Notes: a model not told the origin generated them from the letters alone. 64,000 bases of DNA from Actinostola sp. cb2023 (GCA_033675265.1 JAUJYZ010000617.1:1-64000); one strand, 5' to 3'; positions 1 through 13,727 are shown, counted from the first letter of the stretch. A program made the numbers and translations.

Positions 1-3000
1 AGTGTTGGAATTAACGAATTGCATGATGGAAGATAACACCTCGAGGCGTGGATAACTCTAAAAAAAGATATTGATCGCGTTAAATAGCGTAAATCTCCGG
101 TTGCACGAAAGGTGAATAGTCCTATCCAACGGATAAAATTTATTGGATAACTGCATCAGTTTTAGCCGTTGGATAGGACTTATCCGGTGCATAGCGCTAT
201 TCACCTTTCGTGCAACCGGGGCCTGGATTTCAGACTGAGATAGACTACTACACAGCCCCTCACTACTTCTCGAAAATCTGACAAGAGTTGAAGTTCGAAT
301 CGAAAGCCCACTCTCTCTTCGGGTCCTTCACCTCTTGTCGGCCGAGTTTCGTGCAAGAACAAGGACTGTATTGTAATCTCCATTCAAAGACGTTTATAAT
401 CAAAACTGGCACCTGACATCACTTATCCCAGCAAGAGCAGACTAGACAGAGTGGACGGCGCACACTTTTTCTTCATCGGCCTAGGGTCTTACAAGAATCA
501 TGGGTAACTGTTCTAATGATTCTAAAACTCACCTGGCTCGACAAATGTCTTAATCCATTCAAATCCAGGGCTAACGTTTGTTATGAAGATCTTTGGAACC
601 AATCGTTTCAGCAAGAGCATCTTGAAGAAGGCTGCCCATAGTTGATCTGTATCGTAGGAATGACTACTGCTGCTGAAAACACAAACACAAGCATTCCTAC
701 AGGAAAGAGTTTTTACTTCGACATCTTCAAGTTCTGTGAGGGTGTTCCCTTTCTCTTGTTTGTATAAAGTAAGTATCTTGTTGTCTGCGCTGAGTCCACA
801 GATGACGGGCTTTTCTGAGTGAAAACCCATTTGGAGCATAGCACCCTGACAATGACCAATAAGTATGTTTAATCAGCTGTAGTGACAACTATATATATTT
901 ATGTTTTGATTGCACAGTGTTTTATTGATGACTCCATTATATTGCTAATGCAGTTACCTGGTATTTTCTCTGTACATTTCTTTACCGACTCCAGAAGTTG
1001 GTTTTCCCAAATGATCACCATTTTTGTCAGTTTGGGTCGCCTTTTTCCGTGTTCCTCTTTTTCCTTTTATGATTGAAAAAAATGAGAAAAGATTGATTTC
1101 AGTTACACGTTACTTTAATTCTGAGTTGGGTTTGTTTGGGGTTTCGATAGATTGGTTGGTCGGTTCAGTGGTTGGTTGGTCGGTTCTGTGATTGATTGGT
1201 CGGCCAGTGATTGGTTGGTGGGTTTGGTGGTTGGTTGGTCGGTGGGTTCTGTGATTGGTTGGTGGGTTCGGTGGTTGGTTCGGTGATTGGTTGATCGGTC
1301 CGGTGATTGGTTGGTCGGTTGATTGGTTGATCGGTTCGGTGATTTGGTTGGTTGGTCCGTTCGGTGATTGGTTGGTTGGCTTGGTTGAATCGTCGTCGTA
1401 TCAATGGAACAGTCGGTGGTTGGTTAGTTGTAAGGTCGACGGATATATTTAAGCTGTTGGTTAAAAGTTTTTTTGTTCAACAAGATTCATTACCCACCTG
1501 TGTTTTGCTTCTTCTGTGATCGTGCTACGTACGTTTCGCTCCTTCTGCATCAACTGTCTACGTCTGTTACTGCTCCATTGATTCGGTGGCGCGTTTTGTG
1601 TTGCCTTTTTCACAGCTTCCAGCTGTGATTCCATGATTTCCAACGAATCCGAGTGATTCATCAATTCAGTTGTCTTGACATTTTCCCCGTTGACCTCCAC
1701 TTCTTTGATGTCCAAATCAACAAGGATGCTTCTCCATTCTCGCCACATTTGCTTCAGTAGGCGTTGTATTCGAAATGCTTCAATTGACTCGACCTTGGGA
1801 ACGTAAGATGACATGTGAATAGATGAACTATCCCACAGGTCTTCATGAAGCAAGCCTCCCTGATTGTACCCTGCAGTTTGCAGCGTATGCATGGCATCTT
1901 GATTGGATTCCAATTCAGTGATCTGCTTGTGAATTGCATTCTGCACTGCTTGGAAGTCCTCTTCAGGATTGGTAAGAAGGCGTTGAAGTGCTTTATCTAC
2001 AACAGATTTCACATGCCCAAACAGAATGGGCCTTGAAAGGACGCTTCTTGCCAGACGACGGAAGACAATGACAAGTTTGGGCAGTACTGCATGGGATGTC
2101 AGCTTTAATATTGATTCTTCAGTTACCCCCACTTCTCCAGAAAACAGAACGACAAACAATTCCTTGAGGACGTTATATCGAATTTTGAAAAGACCACCAG
2201 ATGAAGTGGGATTTTCTGAAAAAGCAGAACACAAACCATGCGTGCCATCTTTGACTCTCTCCAAAATTTCGGAGTTTTCTTTCAACTGCATTGCTATAGA
2301 TGCAAATTCATTCAGAATCTTTGCAAACTGCAAACACCGCTTGAAGAATTCGATGCTTTCCTTTGGCGTTGTGGAATGGCTCTCATCATCTTTCCATGTT
2401 TTTTGGAGCAACAGTCGAAAACAGGCACCTCTCAATCTCACCTGATTCTTTTGTGATGAGTTGGATTGTGTCTGGAGTCAGGTTGGTAATTGCATCAACG
2501 TCACTTGAACTGAGCTTCTCAGAAAGAACCAGGCTTGTGCACCACGATTCGATGATTGGCTGTGGAAATCCAGCGTCTGTCATTTGCTTGAACCAAATTG
2601 GAATTCGTCCCAGGCTCAGAGCATCATCTAGTTCGTGGTTGTCAATCATTTTCTCAAAGAAATCACCAACTTTCTTGGCACAGTTTGGAAATGCTTTGGA
2701 AACAAATGGAAGTATTTGGAACCAAACTGCCAATTCGTTGTCTATCTTTCCTATGTCAACTGGTGAACATCCTTCATATTTTCCTGTGAGTTTGGTCAAA
2801 AAGGCAAAGCTTTCACACTTGTTCCATTCAGCTATAACATCTACACAGGTCGCAGTGCAACGAGTACTAATAAAAAGAAGCTCAAATAGACTGTAGATGA
2901 TCTCCTCGTCTTGAATGTTCCTCAAAATCTTTGTCAACAAATACAGGTATTCATTCGATCGGGCATTGCACAGAGGAGCGATGAGTTTCTTAAAGACTTC

Positions 3001-6000
3001 TAAAAATCTTTTTCACCATCCGCAATGATTCTTCGTGTCCTCTTTCCTCAGTTGATGTCCAGGAACAGACCTCCTGGATAACTTCCTTGCATACTACCAC
3101 ATGATGGCTGCTTAAACCAAGCCATTGCTTTATCTCGTTCAGAGAACGTGACCCCTTCATAATGCAAACAAACACGGCGATGTACTCCTGGAAGGTGTTA
3201 CTTTGTGGTGGTGGACAGCCGCAGTCAAGACTATTACTATTATTTCTCAGCAGCTCGTTAAATATGACCAGTGTTTCACTTTGGACTTCATTGTCGTCAA
3301 TGTGCAGCTCTCTAAGATGGTGCATAATCAAATAAGCGAGTTTGCCTGGAGTAAGGGCTTTCGATTGATCATAATCGCTAGACCACTCGTCGTCACCATC
3401 AAGACTTGCTTCGGTGAATGGAGATTGTTGGATGGGAGATATATTTAAAGGAATGTAGACAAGCAGAACAGTGCAAACATCTTTCGGGGTGAGAATGGTG
3501 TATCTCAAAAGCATGTGGAAGTCGTGCTGTGCAAGTTTTTGTAACACTTGTTCATCATCGTGATTCAGAGAAAATCCATCCAGGACCACAGGGCCTATCT
3601 CTTGTACAACATCCAACAGCCTTTTGATGCCATGTTTCTTTACCTCGATCTCAGGAGCTGCTTGGAATGCAAGGACTAACTGCTTCGGGATATTCAAAAA
3701 GCTATTTAGAGACCCGTTCACTCTGGATAAATCTTCTTCTTGCCAATTCCAATCACGAAGGAACAGAACCAGAGTCCTAATCCCTTGTTCATCGGAAAGA
3801 CCAACATTGTGGCACTCCGATATGCATTCTGAAATTAGTGGAATCAGATGGATGGGAATATGATGAAATATTTCTTCGGTGGTTTCGATTCCACTCTTAA
3901 ACTCCGCTACTGTTGCGTTTTTCTTGATAATGGCATTCGCCATCGCCAGGAGAAATCCAGCGAAATCTCTGTGTTTCCAACCATTTTATTGTGTACTCAA
4001 ACAAATCACTTGACATGCCTTCACCAAATGCAAATGGCATTTTCTCTGCAAGCAGTCTCATCACTGTCACAAATTCACCTACAAAGACTACATTATCAGC
4101 TGATATTTTCACGGTTCCTTTCCTATGAATTGGCATCTTGGCCAACTTTTTCACAATTGATAGCTTCATAAGTTTTTCGAAGTGTTCCGAAAGACCACTA
4201 CGGCCAATTGATAGCGCCTTGTCGTCTGGCGTCTTGAAGAGATGAAACATGATGCGAAAAACCTCTTCTTTATCTGAAAATCTTCCTTGATTCAACATTT
4301 CGGTGATGCTCCGAATTAAGCTGATAATTCTCCATAAGGGTAAGGGAAGCCGGAACATCTCTGTGAGCCCAGAGGAGAAATTGGCGGTATAATCCTCTCT
4401 ATTATCAGCAATTAACTTCACTTGACGAAAAGCCTTAGTGAGCTCCATATAAAGCACCAGAGCGTCAGATGGTTGAACTGTCGATTCATTCTTGTGTATA
4501 TCCAGATAATAACAGGTATATCGTAGCGATGGATTATTTACAGCGTCGTCAAATGTTCCAACAGCTATGCTTCCAGCTATACAAGCCAGAATATGTTGGC
4601 ACACTTCTGCATTTATAATGGCTCCCGCGATTTGAAGATAATCCAGGGTTGTTTTGGTGAATAAATCACAGTTTTCTCTTGAACAAAGTGTTTGGTCAAG
4701 CGCAGACATCAAGAAGGTGACAAGATCATTTCCACCGTCTTTGAAATAACTTGTGCATTGCAAGATCAGATGGCAGGTACTCAGGTCAGCTCTCCCGACG
4801 AGATCAAGGAACCTCTCTGCATTAGCTGTATTCGGGGAGTTAACTTCGGGGAGTTGGCAAAGGAATTCAACTAGCTTTTCCATGTTACTGAGGAGATTCT
4901 CATGTTGTTCCATCTGAATAACTGCGTGTATCAGCAAACAAATCTGTAACAACGCGACATATTCATTGTCAATTCGGAAAGCTTGTTTCCAAAACTGGAG
5001 GATCTTCAAAATAGTTCCTGATTAGGGAGGCGAATTAACGCTTGAACAATGAGATAAAAAACATAAGCTAACGTTTGGTGGAGTTTCAGAGCTGTGGAGG
5101 GTTGGAGTTGGAGGTCTAAGCTCAATAGTTCTTGCAAGTGCTGAAAGCTGTTTGGGTCTGCAGCAATCAAGGAATTTATCATGTTGTCGTGGGCCTCCAC
5201 TTGTGCATCTGTCATTTGAGGCAACATATTTCTGTTCAGTTTAATTCCTAACATTCCAAATACCTCTTGGATGCATCTTGTCGAAACATTTGATTGAAGG
5301 AGCTGGAAGCACTGTTCGGGATGGCGTTGGAAAATTTCTGGATGATCGAAAAAGACTTGGAGTCTCTTCTTCTCGCCTGACAATTCGTACTCTTCTTCAG
5401 AGCTGAGAACTTTCAAAACACAGCAAACTTGACAGATCAGAGATTCTTGGTATGTAATTCCGCTGGCAAAAGGTAATCTTCGAGCATACTCCTCATCATG
5501 TACCAGAAAGTCATGTTTTGCAGTTTGGACTGCAAACCAGTTAGTCACAAAAGGAATTCTCAAGAGGTTTTGCCATTTATCGAGCAATATGGCAATCGTC
5601 TGACCAATTAATTTCTTGCTATTTCCACAATTCAGCTCTTGATCGCACCTTACTATTGCTGCTGTCTGTTGAAGGAGTTCTTCAAATAATTCGTCAGTGA
5701 TTCTTGTTTTTAGTGCATCAAAAACTGTTTTGAATGAGTTAGGTAGAGTACGTGTTGTCATTACGCTGGCGATATCGTCCAAATCACGCACCACAAGTGG
5801 GGCACTTACAATTGTTTCATATATTTTTATCAGCTCCACCAAGCACTTGGACAACAAGATTTGAGAGGAAGTAGATACTCCACCAGTTCTTGATTTCAGT
5901 AATTCATCACAGAGCTCCGTTGTACAGTCAACAACGAGGGCAGGGCTTGGCACGACCTGACCATCTCTACAACTACCATACTTCAAATAAAGTGAGACAC

Positions 6001-6325
6001 ACAATTCCACCAGTTGAATGGACTCATCTTCAAAGGTCTTTCTATCAGTGTAAACCTTACTTAGCCCTGATAGACCTCTACGAACGATTTTGGCTACAAA
6101 ATTTCCATTCAACTTGGCGAGTCCATCAATAACATGTAGCCTTCCCTCCTCAGAGTAGAAATCAAGATGAAGTATCTCATTACACGAATTGACAAAGTCT
6201 GGTTGACTTGTTGAGGAATGGACGCCGCCACTTTTTATAAGGCCCTGTATTGCGTTTTGGGTCTCTTCAGAGGGAGGCTGGCTTGGCGTCTCATGATCTG
6301 TCCCCCCCTCGTTGACTGGATCCAT
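1..6325 (-). pseudogene. Copy A of tandem ~2,120-aa gene family (decayed, partial)
   Basis: This is the left-most of three tandem paralogues and runs off the window. Exon 1 is 6325-1498, exon 2 is 1063-958, exon 3 is 845-533, and exon 4 starts at 57. It begins with the same MDPVNEGG start as copies B and C. Against copy C the reading frame is broken by a 1-nt loss near 5,014, an extra base near 3,974, an extra A near 3,002, an extra T in a T-run near 2,400, and a 2-nt gain beside the exon 1 donor near 1,510. There are further indels in exon 3 (near 826 and 670-715) and a 1-nt loss in exon 4 near 33. About 530 nt are missing in frame near 4,835-4,850, where a short 'ttcggggagtt' repeat marks the join. 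The splice sites themselves survive. It is almost certainly a pseudogene. The protein family is unrecognised. Confidence 0.75.
1151..1384 (+). repeat. GGTTGGTCGGT-type repeat, intron 1 of copy A
   Basis: Irregular G/T-rich tract built from GGTTGGT, CGGTTC and GGTGATT pieces. It lies between exon 2 and exon 1 of copy A. Equivalent tracts of other lengths occupy intron 1 of B and C. Confidence 0.85.
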
Positions 6326-7376
6326 TTGACGAAGCTGTAATTACATGGTACTTACTCTGGATGTGACCATTTTGGGAAAAAATCAAACTTTACTGAGTCT
6401 TATTTAGGAGGTTGGGCCATTTGAAGAAGTGCAACTATTTCAGGTACAGTTGTGCAGACGCTGCAAAATCAATAGTGTTATAGGGATTTTTTTAATATGT
6501 ATATATTGTGGAGGTCTTTTAATGGGAAATTCTTCAGTCAAGTCAATACACAGGCATTTGCGCGGGCGGTCTTGCGGGACGCGCACAGGGAGCCCAAAAT
6601 AATACATAATGCGCACGCGCTCTACCCCCGACGTAGTCAATCGATATCGAGTTGCCAATCGATATCGAGTTGCCAATCGATAAATCGGTAAAAATCGATA
6701 TACTGATTTTGATTGATATCGATTTGTATCTTTTTCTTTATTGATTTTTATCGATTGACGTGATTTATCGATTTTTATCGATTTACGTGGTTTATCAATT
6801 TTTCTAGACTGCAAAACAGTCCCTACTTCTTCCCGAAACTCCTTCGAGAAGTTCGATCGAGTCGTTGAAGGGGCCGTGAGGGAATGAGGCAAGACGTAAA
6901 GTCGACGAGAGGGAAGTGACGCGATTGCTCTCCCAACCCTTGTAAAAATGGTGCCACTTGCAAAGACAAAGTTGCCAGGATATGTTTGCCAGTGTCTTAC
7001 TGGATTGATTCGCAGGCTCAACTTGTTCGGTCAGTGTCTGCCCACGTCTCTAGCGGCCCGGCCAACGACTCGATCGAACTTCAACTCTTCTCGACAGAGT
7101 TTCGCGAAAACGGTAGCTTGGGCTGTTTTGCAGTCTACGATTTTTTCCGTATTCATTGCCAATATATATTAGCTTAGTTTATGCGTCTGTAATAAATAGC
7201 ATCATACTATATTGTTATCATTCAGATTATATTTACAAGTTATTACGCGAAAACAGCAAACCGTTAAAAATCGATATCACACTTTTTTTCTTTGTCGATT
7301 TTTACCGATTGCCATTAAAAATCGATAAAATCACTTGATTTTTATCGATTTGTATCGATTGACTACGTCGGGTCTA

Positions 7377-7462
7377 CCACAGGCAGCCCAATCATTGCTT
7401 TTGAGGCTACTAAATAAGTCAATAAAATGATATTTGTGTCTTTTTTTATGGGTTTCCTGTGG
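7377..7462 (-). repeat. Mini-hairpin family CCACAGG...CCTGTGG
   Basis: 86-bp unit bounded by ccacaggcagccca and tgggtttcctgtgg. Related units, in the opposite direction, lie at 10,107-10,193, 10,199-10,290, 22,532-22,625, 38,003-38,089 and 38,095-38,186; one in this direction is at 36,911-36,997. Confidence 0.6.
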
Positions 7463-7558
7463 TAGAGCGCGCGCGCATTTATATATTGGGTTCCCTGTGT
7501 ATAGAAATGTATAATGTTGGGCTTCCTGTGTGCATCCTGCGGGACGCGCCCGCAGCAA

Positions 7559-7797
7559 TTAGAGAGATTTAGCAAACACGACGCGACGTGAAAGAGGACG
7601 GCGCGCGCGCTGGCGAATAACTGTGAAACGACCGTTGGCGTCCTCAACGTCATGAAGAGGACGTGAAAACAAGTGAAATGGCGTCGTGAACTTGACGTCG
7701 CGACGTTGTCACGGTAGTCACGCAATGACCAAATGTGATATATTCGTCATCTAACGTCGTGTTCTCACGTCGCGTCGTGTTTGCTAAATCTCTCTAA
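7559..7797. mobile_element. 239-bp hairpin MITE, only in spacer A
   Basis: Terminal inverted repeats of about 33 bp start ttagagagatttagcaaac and end gtttgctaaatctctctaa. The interior is GC-rich with CGCG runs and no ORF. The corresponding site in spacer C lacks it. Confidence 0.8.
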
Positions 7798-7843
7798 TGT
7801 GTATATTGAAACAAGGTGTGAAACTGTTGGCGTATCATGGCCT

Positions 7844-9825
7844 GATGTGCGGCGCACTTTAGTGGTGCACTTTTCCGTGAGCCGAAGAGCCGAAGTCGTC
7901 GTGCGCTACAGGACCGTGGGGGGTAACCAGGGTGAAGTCGTTATTTTGTCGCTAATGGCGGGGCGTGGAAGAGAAGTTCATTTCAAGAAAGACTGATTTT
8001 TTCGGTGTAAGCGTTGGGATTCTATTCTCTATTCATGGTAAGTTTAGAAGTTTACAATTAATGTCAACCTCAAGTAAATTTAGAAGAGATTTGACTGTTT
8101 TAAAGTAGTCCTTTTTCATTTTGAATGGTGGAAAAACTTTTGGATATGTTGTGCTCGACACGTGAGAAAGTTTTGTTGAAAAGTAAGCTGAACTAAAAGT
8201 ATTTTTGTCAAGGTTTTTCCTTAGTATTTGCTCTAGATGTTCTCTAATAAAAGAACTTGCCTATACAAGGGCAGAATTGTATTCTCGGCCACGTCTTATT
8301 CTCGTACACCATGCTAAAAAAATTTGAAAGAGATCGGTGGCCACCAAACAACGAACCAGGCCATTTTGTATCCCACAAAACCTTTCGGCCCCTACATTAT
8401 TCAAATTACCGCTAGCCATTTGGTCTGTTTACTCAGCCGTGACGCTTAACCTATTCTCGGACAGCCGAAGGTTTTGGATGAAATCCAATGAAATCTGGTA
8501 CATCGATGGAATTCCACGCGCGCGCGGGAATTTGACCTTTTACATCGTTCATTTTGCCTTTTCCTTTACAATAACAGTCTTTGTCTTGAGGGTTTTGCCA
8601 TTTTACATAAATAGGATATAAACAAACAATAAATATAATTGAAAAGATGAGTCATTGAATACTTGTTTACGAGCGTCCGAGAATATATCCAGCCGTCCGA
8701 GAATGGGTTTAGTGGCCGTTAGGTGTGAGGATCGAACTGTCTTCGGAAAAACTAATTCTCCATTGATTTCTCAATGCCAATAAATTAATAAAAATACTTC
8801 GAAAGGGTTGAAAATCATCATCAAGGTATGAAAAAATATATAAATGATTGAATCGCACAAAAATATTTTTTTATTTCCCACGGTGTCCGAGAATAGGATT
8901 TTATACTTATTTGACTTGTGTAGTTGTCAGTGATCGAAATACACTTCAACAAGGAACCTTATAATAGCTCTCAAATGACTGATAGTACTTTATCTGTTTA
9001 AACATTTTGACTGTCTCATCTAGAAAGTGTTTGACTAATCTTGTACTTTACTTATAGTTCTTCTGACACAAAGGAACGCCAATACAGCCATAAACCATCT
9101 GAAGCAAAAATATAGACAAACTCAAATTCACTGACATCGAAGGAGACATGAATGGCGATGGACTCATGAAGCAGTTGAAGCTGCCGTGAACTAAAATATA
9201 ATTAACAGTTGTTCATTATTGCCCTTGAAGTAGCACAACACATTTAGCAAATACTATCATCTGAGAAACACAGAATAATTTTAACTGTATGTTTCGTAAG
9301 AACGTAAGTAAGCTTATCGTTTCCACTCTGATGTTTGTTATTCAATCATTCACAACTTGTCGGTTGTGTACAATTATTTAATTATCCATGCTATCAATAT
9401 AGTGAATAAATGGAACAGAAAGAACGGCAAAACAGTGTGTAAAAAGCTAGTAAACTTATTGTTGTAATAAATACGTTTGTTTGTCATTTTGCGGTACAGT
9501 GTGCTGATATAGTGACAGCAAAAATGTGTTGTGCAGTACTAAATATTGAGACTATTCAGCATTTATAAAACACAATGCGTTGATTTTGAAGCATTTTAAT
9601 CGATAAAAATCAAAATACAAAACAAATACGTTACAGAAGTCAAAACAGAAAACAAATATAAGTATATCGTAGATGTTTTGACTTATGTTTAGTGAACATA
9701 TCAATGTTTAAACTTGTCAAAAAGATCATAGTTTAGATTTGCCGAGCGCTTGTCGATGTTCTCGGCTCGAAGGTAAAATCCGACTGCCTCACGGAAAAGT
9801 GCACCACTAAAGTGCGCCGCACATC
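7844..9825. mobile_element. ~2-kb element with perfect 38-bp inverted repeats
   Basis: The left arm at 7,844-7,881 (gatgtgcggcgcac...) is the exact reverse complement of 9,788-9,825. The interior has no convincing ORF. Spacer C keeps only the right end (near 37,440-37,485). Probably a non-autonomous DNA element. Confidence 0.65.
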
Positions 9826-10106
9826 GGTCCATAAGGCGCAAAATGTCAAAATTAAAATTTATCCGCGTACAGTGAAGTTAGACGGCTGAAACTTATAAAG
9901 TGTTTCGAGAATACGGTAAAGTTTAGTTAATCGAAGAAAAATTGAATTTTCACGTCATATTGACAAAGATTAGGAGCAAAAACGGTTTCAATATACACAT
10001 GTACTGCGGGACGCGCGGGATGTGCACAGGGATCCCAATATTATACGGTACTCAACACAGGAAGCCCAACATATCTACGTATTATATATATTGCGCGCGC
10101 GCTCTA

Positions 10107-10290
10107 CCACAGGAAACCCATCAAAAAAAGACGCAAATATCATTTTATTGATTCATTTAGTAGCCTCAAAAGCAATAGTTGGGCTGCCTGTGGGTCTACC
10201 ACAGGAAACCCATCAAAAAAGACGCGCGCGTACAAATATATTTTTATTCATTATAAGTAACCTCAGAAGAAATGGTTGGGCTACCTGTGG
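10107..10290 (+). repeat. Two tandem CCACAGG mini-hairpins (spacer A)
   Basis: Units 10,107-10,193 and 10,199-10,290 each begin ccacaggaaaccca and end tgggct(g/a)cctgtgg. They differ from each other in the middle. The same pair recurs at 38,003-38,186. Confidence 0.6.
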
Positions 10291-11601
10291 TTAATACTAC
10301 GCACTCGTGTATAAAATATGAATATTGATGTACGGTACTTACGGCCCCAGTTTAGTTGGAAGTAGTTGGAAGTTGTTGTTGGAGTTTAGCTTGGGTAGCA
10401 AAAAACATTAAAAACATAATTAAAAAAATTAAAAAAACCTTATCAAACCTTATTGTTATTATTATTATCATTATGAACATTATTAAACATTATCAACTAT
10501 ATAGCTAGGCTAGGAACTGCTACATTTGGCTAGAGCGCTGAAGGAAATTCTGATGGAGAGGAAATACTGAGTCTGCCGGACGTGGCAAAAACATTTCAAC
10601 TGAATTTAAAACTGAAAAATCTTCAAAATCTGAGAGAAAGCATGGATCGATCATGGAGAAAGTGACTGGCAGCCGAAAGCGTTAGTGAAAGAATATGAAT
10701 ATATAACATCCATGTATTCAAGTTTAATCTAATGCTGTTGGTGGTTATTGTCAACCTCGGAAACGAAAGTGAAAACTGACTGCTTCGAAACTGCACATAT
10801 ACATTCTCCCATCTTCTCCCACAGTACTATCAGAACACCAATATGGTCTCTTGGTACTGACTATTCATCATCTTCATCGTTTATTCTATAGCATACTAAG
10901 TTCATACATCGAGTTTTTACAAATCTTTCTTCAGTTCAAAAACTTGTGACGACTGAAAACATTTTACTGAATTGCTTGTACGGATTTCGCGACCTCGTCG
11001 TTCGATAATATCCTGAATTCGACTGAAAAATGATCGATAGAAATAAACTGAATCTTATGACAACATAAAACTGCAAGTATCTATTGTTGGGGTCTGAATA
11101 ATCCATAAGAACTTACTGATCCTGAGAAAATTTCCTGAAATTTTGCGAAACAATCCGTATCCTAATTTTGTGAACCGAAATATATCCCTAAAATGAAATA
11201 AATGACCGATAATGTCGATAATAATCCGTAATTTTAAAATGCAACACAATTAATCTATAATCTTTACATTTAGTGGCCAGTAATCGTATCCCTTCAGACT
11301 TCTCTAAAACACTAATAATCCATATTAAACCACCGAATCGAAACGTGTAAACTGAACAATACTCCATATATACCTAAACTTACCAGTTTATACCGTGTAT
11401 ACGGTACTCCTCTACACACTGGGACAGTTCTTTAGTCGTCTATAGGTAGTTTTACATAAAACGTTCGCCTAAATGGCACCGTATTCTAAAGAGCGTCTTT
11501 GAATCAAGAAATAATCTGATGAATAATTCGCACTTTTTGGGGGGAAATTCCCAGAATTGTAAAAAATATCAGGTGGCCCAGTTCTCGGAATCGCTGCAGG
11601 A

Positions 11602-12011
11602 TTGGACCAATCAGATGGCGCGTTGTATTATGAACTACTAGTTCTTGGAAATCGCACGAACTGTACCAATCAGAATGCGCGTTGTATTATGTACTGCTAG
11701 TTCTTGGAAATCGCACGAACTAGTTCTTGGAAATCGCACGAACTGTACCAATCAGATGGCGCGTTGTATTATGTACTGCTAGTTCTTGGAAATCGTACGA
11801 ACTGTACCAATCAGATGGCGCGTTGTATTATGTACTGCTAGTTCTTGGAAATCGCACGAACTGTACCAATCAGATGGCGCGTTGTATTATGAACTACTAG
11901 TTCTTGGAAATCGCACGAACTGTACCAATCAGATGGCGCGTTATATTATGTACTGCTAGTTCTTGGAAATCGCACGAACTGTACCAATCAGATGGCGCGT
12001 TATATTATGAA
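11602..12011 (+). repeat. 59-bp CCAAT-box minisatellite, ~7 copies
   Basis: The unit runs gaactactagttcttggaa, tcgcacgaactg, taccaatcagatggcgcg, ttgtattat. Each copy carries ACCAATCAG, a strong match to the NF-Y CCAAT consensus, next to GATGGCGCG. A minor remnant lies at 12,797-12,880. Confidence 0.85.
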
Positions 12012-13653
12012 CTAGGGAAAAACTTCACTATTTGAGAACCCAGCAATGGTTTTATACCCAATCAAACACTCCTGCTCGGCTTTATAAACTATACATAAAA
12101 AGCTTTCTCTTCCCATGTAATGAAATCTTACAATATCGAGGATCGACTGCTAAATGATCGATAGAAATAAACTGAATCTTGACAACATAAAACTCAAGTC
12201 TCTAAGATGTTTCATAAGCTAAAGGGTCTGCATGGATAATCCATAATCCTGGGTAAATTTTGGAATCAATTCGTTATCCCAATTTTGTAAACCGAAATAT
12301 ATCCCTAAAATGAAATAAATGACCGATAATAGTCCGTAGTTTCAAAATGCAACACAATTAATCTGTAATCTTCAGTACATTTAGTGGCCAGTAATCGTAT
12401 CCCTTCAGCCTTCTCTAAAACCCTAATAATCCATATTTTGATATGGATTATTAAAAATAATAATAATAATAATAATTAATAAATAATAAACCACCGAATC
12501 GAAACGTGTAAACTGAACAATACTCCATATATAGTTTACCTATAATTAAGCTTACTTCTACTTCTCAACCTAAACTCACCGGTTTATACCGTGTATACGG
12601 TACTCCTCTACATACTGGAACAGTTCTTTAGTCGTCTAGGTACAGTTTTACGTAAAACGTTCGCCTAAATAGCACCGTATTCTAAAGAAGCGTCTTTGAA
12701 TCAAGAAATAATCTGATGACTTCGCACTTTTTTGGGGGAAATTCCCAGAATTGAAAAAATATATCAGGTGGCCCAGTTCTCGGAATCGCTGCAGGATTGG
12801 ACCAATCAGATGGCACTTTGTATTATGAACTGCTAGTTCTTGGAAATCGCACGAACTGTACCAAACAGCTGGAGCGTTTTATTTTGGAAATTGAAAATAA
12901 TTTCCAAGAAAAAAATTCACTATTTGAGAACGACAAATTTGCCAAATCATATCAATAATTTTTGGAGAATTTGTGGTTCCGAAAAGTTGAAATTTTCCTT
13001 ACTGAAATGCCTCAATACTTCCATTTAGAGTCGAAAAACTTAATATGATCCCCGCCGTGCAAGTAACGGGGTAAAATCCCTTGTGATGACATCAGTCTGC
13101 CAACAGACCCGACGAGGGAGGCCAGGGGGAACTGAGGGGAGGGGTGAAGGAACATGCGTGACTTCGGTTAATCTACGATCTCAGAGAAAATTATATTTGT
13201 AGTGCCAACGTCAGCTTTAATATAATATTAACATGTATATTATTTTATACAGTATTTACTTACAAATTCCAGTTCGAAATACCGAATAAAGTATGTACAT
13301 AATGTGTATTTAGCATGTATTTAGCCGATATAAACACACTAAGAACTATAAATTGAGTTGGTGTTTTTGAGTTGTTAAAAAAAAAGTTTTCAAGAGTTTT
13401 AATTTGTCGAAAGAAATACTGCTGGTGTCAACTCCATGAGATTAAGTTAAAAAAAAAGTTTTCAAGAGTTTTAATTTGTCGAAAGAAATACTGCTGGTGT
13501 CAACTCCATGAGATTAATCCCCCCCCCCCCCCAAAAAAAATAAACCTCCCCCTCCCCTCCAAAAAAATAAACCTCCCCCTCCCCTAAAAAAAAGTTAAAA
13601 CGTATCTTTTTCATTGCAACAGCTTGCATTGTTTTGTGCAATTGAACTTCTTG

Positions 13654-13727
13654 CTATTTCTTTTTCTTCTTTCTCTTGTCAGAGGATGACTTTCCTTCAC
13701 TTTTTCTCTTCTCTCGTTTTGCTTTTT
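13654..13727 (-). pseudogene. Orphan copy of C1D terminal exon (between copies A and B)
   Basis: 74 nt with an intact AG acceptor and a TAG stop. It encodes the same Lys-rich tail as the real C1D exon 6 at 42,016-42,089, with Ala to Arg at the fifth residue. No other C1D exon is nearby, so it cannot make C1D. It was carried along when the unit was duplicated. Confidence 0.85.

Larger units (their letters stand above)
6598..10040. mobile_element. Composite nested inverted-repeat region in spacer A
   Basis: Bounded by direct repeats of the type gcgggacgcgc...gcacaggga(g/t)ccca (6,574 and 10,006). Inside are an ATCGAT-rich inverted pair (about 6,630-6,790 against 7,260-7,375), an inner pair (6,807-6,875 against 7,060-7,150), and the separate elements at 7,559-7,797 and 7,844-9,825. 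A related, shorter region is in spacer C (about 35,875-37,945). Spacer B has none of it. No transposase seen. Confidence 0.6.
6326..13653. other. Spacer A (upstream of copy A)
   Basis: No gene found. The first ~150 bp (promoter side of copy A) are shared with B (22,234-22,400) and C (35,596-35,750). From 6,598 to about 10,040 lies a composite of nested inverted repeats that B lacks entirely. From about 10,300 on the AT-rich sequence is common to all three spacers and is itself partly doubled: blocks starting near 11,032 and 12,158 repeat each other. It contains the 59-bp minisatellite, and near 13,372 and 13,446 a direct repeat of about 74 bp unique to this copy. Confidence 0.8.

Noticed and set aside
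6440..7021. 193-codon minus-strand ORF near copy A
   Set aside because: It crosses several inverted repeats and the ATCGAT-rich tract; its protein is repeat-derived and broken in copy C.
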